Source of the DNA: DATAYF01 sp036272735 | GTDB taxonomy: Bacteria > Chloroflexota > Ktedonobacteria > Ktedonobacterales > Ktedonobacteraceae | DNA length: 10,637 bases | Direction: 5' to 3' | Assembly (NCBI GenBank): GCA_036272735.1 | Contig: DATAYF010000511.1 | Span: 1 to 10,637 of the forward strand | Shown here: positions 6,686 to 10,637 of the stretch, piece after piece | How the letters are laid out: each line of letters opens with the position of its first letter | Position numbering within the stretch: the stretch's first letter is position 1 | Position numbers and translations under genes: made by a program | The notes under the pieces: generated by a model | Told to the model about the DNA's origin: nothing | The model's database searches: none | What the model saw: the letters and a program-made list of their open reading frames with translations, nothing else

Positions 6686-6740
6686 ACTACATAGATACCC
6701 GTGTATGGCCGCAGCAACCATACACGGGTATCTATGTAGT
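6686..6740. terminator. Long hairpin between convergent genes, probable bidirectional terminator
   Basis: Arms of 23 bp (ACTACATAGATACC..GTGTATGG at 6686-6708, partner 6718-6740) pair perfectly around a 9-nt loop. It begins 17 nt after the DUF488 stop and ends 10 nt before the methyltransferase stop, serving both strands. No strong T-run is present. It is related in sequence to the palindrome at 3927-3987. Confidence 0.8.
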
Positions 6741-6750
6741 CTCATTCCGT

Positions 6751-7377
6751 TTATTTCACGCCAATGATAGCTATTGAGCGGAACTGCCTGGAGGCTGGTC
6801 CCTCGTTTGTGTCGATGTGGGCAAAACCAAGGTGCTGCATAGCTGGCAAGATGTGTTGTTCCACCAGGCTCTGTATGTTTTCATTTGCGTTCTCTCCGAT
6901 TTTTCCAGGTGAAAATGTTAACGCCAGAGTCCCGCCAGGCTTGAGCACACGAAAGATTTCGGCTATAGCGCGGTCGGGATGTGGCCAGAAATAGAGCGTA
7001 TGGATGCTGATGAGTTTGTCGAATTGCTGATCGGCAAAGGGCAGTCGGGTCACATCGCCGTGTTGTAGCTCGACTCGTCCGGCTTGTATAGCGCGAGCGT
7101 TGCGACGCCTGGCAGTATGTAGCATTGTTGGCGAAAGGTCGATACCGGAAATATGCCCACTGGTTGCCAGGGGGGCTAGCCGTTCAATGGCCTTGCCCGC
7201 TCCAAAACCAATCTCCAATACATGGTCATGCGGCTGGATATGGAGGAGTGAGATCGTCCACACTGTTTCTGGTTGGTGTTGCCGGACCATTTTGGCGCCG
7301 ATGACGCGTCCGATCAGTCCTGTGGGACAACGATATTGCCTGCCTATGAACGTCTCAAATGGCTGTGTGAAATTCAT
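6751..7377 (-). CDS. Class I SAM-dependent methyltransferase
   Basis: This 208-residue protein has a Rossmann-type methyltransferase core. Motif I is VLEIGFGAG (53-61), the acidic end of strand 2 is GID (78-80), HGDVTRLPFADQQFD (106-120) lines the cofactor pocket, and FRVLKPGG (142-149) is the post-motif typical of UbiE/Methyltransf_11 proteins. It should transfer the methyl group of S-adenosylmethionine to an unidentified small molecule or lipid. There is no membrane segment, so it is cytosolic. The ATG at 7375-7377 has AAGGAGAGG upstream, though the spacing is rather long. It is divergent from the LysR regulator at 7504, the usual arrangement for a regulator and its target, so control by that protein is plausible but unproven. 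Confidence 0.9.
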   Translation of the reverse strand: MNFTQPFETFIGRQYRCPTGLIGRVIGAKMVRQHQPETVWTISLLHIQPHDHVLEIGFGAGKAIERLAPLATSGHISGIDLSPTMLHTARRRNARAIQAGRVELQHGDVTRLPFADQQFDKLISIHTLYFWPHPDRAIAEIFRVLKPGGTLALTFSPGKIGENANENIQSLVEQHILPAMQHLGFAHIDTNEGPASRQFRSIAIIGVK

Positions 7378-7462
7378 TGGTTGCTTCGCCTCTCCTTATT
7401 TCATAAAGAACTATTGTTCAAGTGTACTATAGTTGGCTGGATAAAACAAACTCATAATGACT

Positions 7463-7473
7463 ATACTCAGTAT
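7463..7473. promoter_or_regulatory. Candidate LysR operator dyad
   Basis: ATACTCAGTAT is an 11-nt perfect dyad 30 nt before the LysR start, in the 126-nt gap between the divergent methyltransferase and LysR genes. A second short palindrome, ACTATAGT, lies at 7426-7433; both contain an ACTATA core (7426-7431 and 7460-7465). LysR-type regulators usually bind short dyads in such gaps. The match is short and could be chance. Confidence 0.35.
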
Positions 7474-7503
7474 TGGAAATTTTTATGGGGGGAGCGATGA
7501 ACT

Positions 7504-8388
7504 ATGGATCTTCACCAATTGCAAGCGTTCGAGCAAATTGTACTTCAGGGAAGCTTTAGCAAGGCTGCGCGCAGGCTAGATATTTCTCAGCCCACTATTA
7601 GCCTACGCGTGCATACCCTGGAACAAGAGGTCGGTGGTGCGCTTTTCATACGCGGGGGGAGCCGTTTGAGCCTGACGGAACTGGGGCGCAGCTTTTTACC
7701 TTATGCGCAAGCAGCTTTACGCGCCATGACCAGGGGTGTTGAGGTTGCGCAACAAACGGCGCAAGGCAAACGCGGGCGCGTGGTGATTGGAACCCTGCCA
7801 ACGCTGGCGACAGGTTTCTTTGCTGCCGCGCTAGAACGCTTGCATCGCCTTCATCCACAGCTCGATATTGTGGTCCATACCGGCCATAATCAGCAAATCC
7901 TGGAAATGCTCTATGATAGTTTTGTGCATATTGGGTGTCTGACGGGTCCCTTCTTTCATCCAGATATGACCGTCTTGTTGTCCATTCAGGAACCCCTGAT
8001 TATGGTGGCGCATGCCAGCCACCCGCTAGCTGCTCGTTCACAGGTGACGCTTGCCGATCTGGAAGCGCAAGGAAATCCCTTCTTTCATATAGATTGGAGC
8101 CTTGAGGCTAAGCATTGGCAAGCGCAAATAGCGACAAGCAACAAAGCGTTGTTTGAAGTGCCACCACAGACAGCCTATGATGTCATTATGCGTCGTACAG
8201 GCGTTGCATTGCTTACCCGTACGATGGTGCGTGCTGATTTGGCGTCTGGCAGGCTGGTAGAAATTGCGGTGCAAGATATGCCTGCATTCCAGAGAGCATG
8301 TGTGCTAGTGCGGCGCAAACGCGATGAGCAGTTACCCCTAGCCATCGATGAGTTTTTGAGCACGTTGCGCGAAGAGTCGCGGGTGTAG
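7504..8388 (+). CDS. LysR-family transcriptional regulator
   Basis: This 294-residue protein has the standard LysR layout and length. The winged helix-turn-helix spans about 1-60, with SFSKAARRLDISQPTISLRV as the DNA-recognition part followed by LEQEVGGALF. The C-terminal part, from about 88, is a periplasmic-binding-protein-like effector domain (VVIGTLPTLATGFFAAALER, LDIVVHTGHNQQILEMLYDS). It should act as a cytosolic dimer or tetramer that responds to a small molecule. The effector is unknown. The start has GGGGAG 9 nt upstream. Its most likely targets are its own promoter and the divergent methyltransferase gene. Its 3' end lies 7 nt from the convergent VIT gene, with no terminator hairpin between. 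Confidence 0.95.
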   Translation: MDLHQLQAFEQIVLQGSFSKAARRLDISQPTISLRVHTLEQEVGGALFIRGGSRLSLTELGRSFLPYAQAALRAMTRGVEVAQQTAQGKRGRVVIGTLPTLATGFFAAALERLHRLHPQLDIVVHTGHNQQILEMLYDSFVHIGCLTGPFFHPDMTVLLSIQEPLIMVAHASHPLAARSQVTLADLEAQGNPFFHIDWSLEAKHWQAQIATSNKALFEVPPQTAYDVIMRRTGVALLTRTMVRADLASGRLVEIAVQDMPAFQRACVLVRRKRDEQLPLAIDEFLSTLREESRV

Positions 8389-8395
8389 CTGAGAT

Positions 8396-9079
8396 TTAAC
8401 CGGCGTGCAAGAGCAAGCCGAGACCAACGCCTGCCAGGGTGCCCAGCGTGACGACCACGAGGAATTCGAGACCTGCATAGATGGGTTTTTTGTGGGTGTA
8501 TTTTGATTTCAGCGCGCCAAGCGTGAGCGCGGTAATTGCCGTCAGGCCATAGGCCCACCAGCGAGCTTGTGGCAGGGAGAGCAATACTGGAATGGTCGGG
8601 ATCAGTCCACCGATCACGAAGGAAAGCCCGACCTGAAGCCCTTGTTGCCACGGGTTGATCTGTTTATCTTCCACTAGTCCTAACTCGTCATGGACCATGG
8701 CCTGGTGCCAGCGATCAGCGTCGGAGGTAAGATGTCTGACAACGCGCTCAAGCAGCGGCCCGCGAAATCCCTTGCGGCGGTAAATTGCCCGTAGTTCGGC
8801 CCGTTCTTCCTCTGGCTCGTGCTCAACTTCGTAGCGTTCGGTTGCGACGCGATGATCGAGAATTTCTTGCTCTGTGCGCGCAGAAAGGTAGCCTCCCAAC
8901 GCCATTGAGATGCCGCCCGCGAGCACCTCGCCCAACATAATCAGCACCAGTTGGGCCGGGGCGGCTGTGCTTACTACCATCAAAAAGACGAGCGTTGTTA
9001 CCAGGCCATCGTTGAGGCCAAAGACAATCTCACGTAGCCAGTCGCCCCCATGTGGATGTTGTTCGTCGATCTGTTCCAT
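8396..9079 (-). CDS. VIT1/CCC1-family iron or manganese transporter
   Basis: This 227-residue membrane protein has the five-helix topology of the family: about 24-40, 43-65, 147-169, 173-190 and 200-225. A charged cytoplasmic segment (about 66-145; EEERAELRAIYRRKGF) sits between helices 2 and 3, as in family members where its glutamates bind metal. FGLNDGLVTTLVF (20-32) is the helix 1 signature. The helix 2 motif reads SMALGGYLS, with glycine where plant and yeast-type proteins have glutamate (GEY). Family members move Fe2+ or Mn2+ out of the cytosol. The frame is open up to a TTG at 9133, which would overlap the NRAMP gene by 14 nt. I chose the ATG at 9077-9079 because it has AAAGGA 11 nt upstream and homology begins just after it. 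It lies 40 nt downstream of the NRAMP gene, probably in one operon. Confidence 0.9.
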   Translation of the reverse strand: MEQIDEQHPHGGDWLREIVFGLNDGLVTTLVFLMVVSTAAPAQLVLIMLGEVLAGGISMALGGYLSARTEQEILDHRVATERYEVEHEPEEERAELRAIYRRKGFRGPLLERVVRHLTSDADRWHQAMVHDELGLVEDKQINPWQQGLQVGLSFVIGGLIPTIPVLLSLPQARWWAYGLTAITALTLGALKSKYTHKKPIYAGLEFLVVVTLGTLAGVGLGLLLHAG

Positions 9080-9119
9080 ATCGGATAGGTTCCTTTGAAT
9101 ATATATCTGCTCTCTCCTG

Positions 9120-10412
9120 TCACGGGCTTCCAAAGAGTCCGGGAAAGAGCGTGCTCACGATAATTAGCAGCGTTAATACGGTCATAATAATGGTAGTAAG
9201 CCAGGCGATGACATTACGAATGTGGCCGTTGACGTAGTGACCCATCAAGCGACGATCATTACATAGCAAAATCATCAAGATCAGGACCAGTGGAAGTAGC
9301 ATCCCTCCTACCACGTTAGGCAGATTGAGGACGAAGACCAGCCGATCTTTAGGCACAAGCAACGTGATGCCAGCCCCCACGATGATAATGAAGGTGTACA
9401 GAAAGAGAAATTGTGGTGCCTCTTTAAACGTACGTCCAACGCCACGCTCCCAGCCGAATGCCTCCGCAATGGAATATGCTGTCGAGAGCGGTAAGACGCT
9501 GGCTGCCATCAATGATGCATTTAAGAGTCCCACGGCAAATAGAATCTCGGCGATATGGCCGTTGCCAACGAGTGGTTGCAGCGCGAGCGCGGCATCTTTG
9601 GCTTCGTGGATCTGGATGTGATGAATAAAGAGCGTTGCTCCCGTGCTGACAACGATGAAGAAGGCCACGAAATCCGTGAGAAATGAGCCCACGTACGTAT
9701 CAATGCGTTCATAGGATAAATGCGCCACCGGGATCTGCTTATCGGCAATCGCCGATTGTTGATAGAACTGCATCCAGGGAGCAATGGTGGTGCCAATGAC
9801 CCCAACCAGGGTGAGTAAATAGCCCTGATTAAGCTGGATAGGAGGCACTACTACTTGGTGAAAGACCATACCCCAGTCGGGATGCACGAGGAACCCGCTG
9901 GCGACGTAGCTGACATAAATCAGGCATAAGGCCAGGAGGATGCGCTCGACGTATTTGTAGCTGCCACGCACGACGAGGAACCAGACCACCAGTGCGGCCA
10001 CCGGCACTGCAATGAAAGGACTGACGCCGAAGATATCCATTGCTCCGGCCACACCCGCGAATTCGGCGACGGTTGTGGCGATATTGGCGATGAGCAGTAG
10101 CAACATACTCCAGAATGTGATGCGGACGCCGAAGCGTTCGCGAATAAGATCAGCCAGCCCTTTGCCGGTGACCACACCCATACGTGCGACCATCTCCTGC
10201 ACGACGGCCAGGCTGATCGTTACCAGGATGATTGCCCAGAGCAGCCCATAGCCATATTGTGCTCCTGCCAGTGAATAGCCGGTAATGCCGGTGGCGTCGT
10301 TATCCACATTGGCGGTGATCAAACCGGGACCAACGACCGAAAGTGTCAACAACACTTGCCTCATCAATGCCGAGCGTGCTCGCGGCTTGCGGCTCATGAC
10401 CACTTTTTTCAT
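9120..10412 (-). CDS. NRAMP-family divalent metal transporter, divergent clade
   Basis: This 430-residue, multi-helix transporter resembles NRAMP/SLC11 proteins across its length (GPGLITANVDNDATG in helix 1, AGAQYGYGLLW, GVIGTTIAPWMQFYQQ in helix 6). NRAMPs couple proton flow to uptake of Mn2+ or Fe2+. Two binding-site residues differ here. The helix 1 DPGN motif reads DATG: the aspartate (D39) is kept and asparagine becomes G42. The helix 6 MPH motif begins with A211 instead of methionine. Loss of that methionine is linked to weaker selection for transition metals, so Mg2+ or another ion should be considered and the name mntH is withheld. The ATG at 10410-10412 follows GGAGG with a 7-nt spacer. 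It is the first gene of a likely operon with the VIT-type transporter and has a long structured leader. Confidence 0.92.
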   Translation of the reverse strand: MKKVVMSRKPRARSALMRQVLLTLSVVGPGLITANVDNDATGITGYSLAGAQYGYGLLWAIILVTISLAVVQEMVARMGVVTGKGLADLIRERFGVRITFWSMLLLLIANIATTVAEFAGVAGAMDIFGVSPFIAVPVAALVVWFLVVRGSYKYVERILLALCLIYVSYVASGFLVHPDWGMVFHQVVVPPIQLNQGYLLTLVGVIGTTIAPWMQFYQQSAIADKQIPVAHLSYERIDTYVGSFLTDFVAFFIVVSTGATLFIHHIQIHEAKDAALALQPLVGNGHIAEILFAVGLLNASLMAASVLPLSTAYSIAEAFGWERGVGRTFKEAPQFLFLYTFIIIVGAGITLLVPKDRLVFVLNLPNVVGGMLLPLVLILMILLCNDRRLMGHYVNGHIRNVIAWLTTIIMTVLTLLIIVSTLFPGLFGSP

Positions 10413-10637
10413 AAGAAAACCTCCGTGCCCTTATTCCGCGCCCCAACGCCACTAGCGTGACGCGCTCAGAGGTGCGGAGAAGTAGTATGAATGGAGGCAC
10501 AAACAATGCCCCCAGGATGATGGGGGCATGACAGTATCCTATCTTTTTCCCCCTCTCAAGTTGAGCTTTGGCACCGAAGGACGTTAGAGAGCTTTTTGCT
10601 CCCAAGCAACTTTGGATGTCGCCTTACTTCGACGAGA
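10413..10637 (-). promoter_or_regulatory. Leader or intergenic region upstream of the NRAMP gene
   Basis: These 225 nt run from the NRAMP start to the window edge. The Shine-Dalgarno GGAGG lies at 10420-10424 (minus strand). Further up, the minus strand carries CCTCC (10493-10497), which could pair with that Shine-Dalgarno. GTGCC beside it could instead pair with GGCAC next to the Shine-Dalgarno, so two exclusive structures are possible. A hairpin at 10506-10529 is listed separately. The end of an upstream minus-strand gene may reach into the window, but two frames are open and I cannot choose. I compared the region by eye with known metal riboswitches and found no convincing match. Confidence 0.35.
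10506..10529 (-). terminator. GC-rich hairpin upstream of the NRAMP gene
   Basis: ATGCCCCC and GGGGGCAT pair perfectly around an 8-nt loop. On the minus strand the stem is followed by TGTTTGT, a weak U-rich tract. It could end an upstream minus-strand transcript or act as an attenuator in the leader of the transporter operon. It lies 94 nt before the NRAMP start. Confidence 0.5.

Noticed and set aside
67..6740. Palindromes as ends of insertion sequences or a CRISPR array
   Set aside because: No transposase lies between them, they are unevenly spaced by several kilobases, and each is a self-contained hairpin rather than a terminal repeat.
9080..9133. TTG start giving the VIT-type protein 18 extra residues
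   Set aside because: It overlaps the NRAMP gene and lacks a better ribosome binding site than the ATG at 9077-9079; homology begins after the internal ATG.
10300..10605. Minus-strand ORF of 101 codons upstream of and overlapping the NRAMP gene
   Set aside because: It starts at a TTG, overlaps the NRAMP coding start in another frame, and covers the hairpin and Shine-Dalgarno region.
10530..10637. Known riboswitch (manganese yybP-ykoY, M-box, glycine) in the NRAMP leader
   Set aside because: Fragments such as CACCGAAGG on the plus strand recall the glycine class, but the conserved core and stem order of none of these classes could be assembled by eye.

Overview
The window is about 10.6 kb of bacterial chromosome with nine well-supported protein genes, possible partial genes at each edge, and short intergenic gaps. 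No RNA gene, CRISPR array, transposase or phage gene was seen. Moderate GC, a cNMP-insert encapsulin and a membrane-fused alpha/beta hydrolase fit a Chloroflexota (Ktedonobacteria-like) source. That placement is an inference from gene content, not from a phylogenetic marker.

Layout. (1) 1-307: the possible tail of a plus-strand gene, a 61-nt perfect palindrome, and about 180 nt with no gene. (2) 308-3275, minus strand: a translationally coupled two-gene operon. It encodes a family 2 encapsulin shell protein with a cyclic-nucleotide-binding-like domain inserted in the HK97 fold, then a PLP cysteine desulfurase with a ~120-residue low-complexity N-terminal extension, the expected cargo. This nanocompartment is the standout system of the window. 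(3) 3541-3903, plus: a small cupin divergent from the shell gene. (4) 4008-5852, minus: an alpha/beta hydrolase joined to about eight C-terminal membrane segments. (5) 6141-6668, plus: a DUF488 protein, apparently leaderless behind a strong promoter. (6) 6751-7377, minus: a class I SAM methyltransferase, divergent from a LysR regulator at 7504-8388. (7) 8396-10412, minus: a VIT/CCC1-type and an NRAMP-type metal transporter in one operon, with a hairpin-bearing leader upstream.

How the parts work together. The shell and desulfurase should form a protein compartment that takes sulfur from cysteine. The two transporters form a likely divalent-metal import/export pair, but the NRAMP binding-site residues differ from those of manganese importers. 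The other genes look like independent single-gene units.

Three long, almost loopless palindromes (67-127, 3927-3987, 6686-6740) lie between convergent or apparently convergent genes. They look like bidirectional terminators or members of a palindromic repeat family. Two of them are clearly related in sequence and their differences are compensated on both arms.
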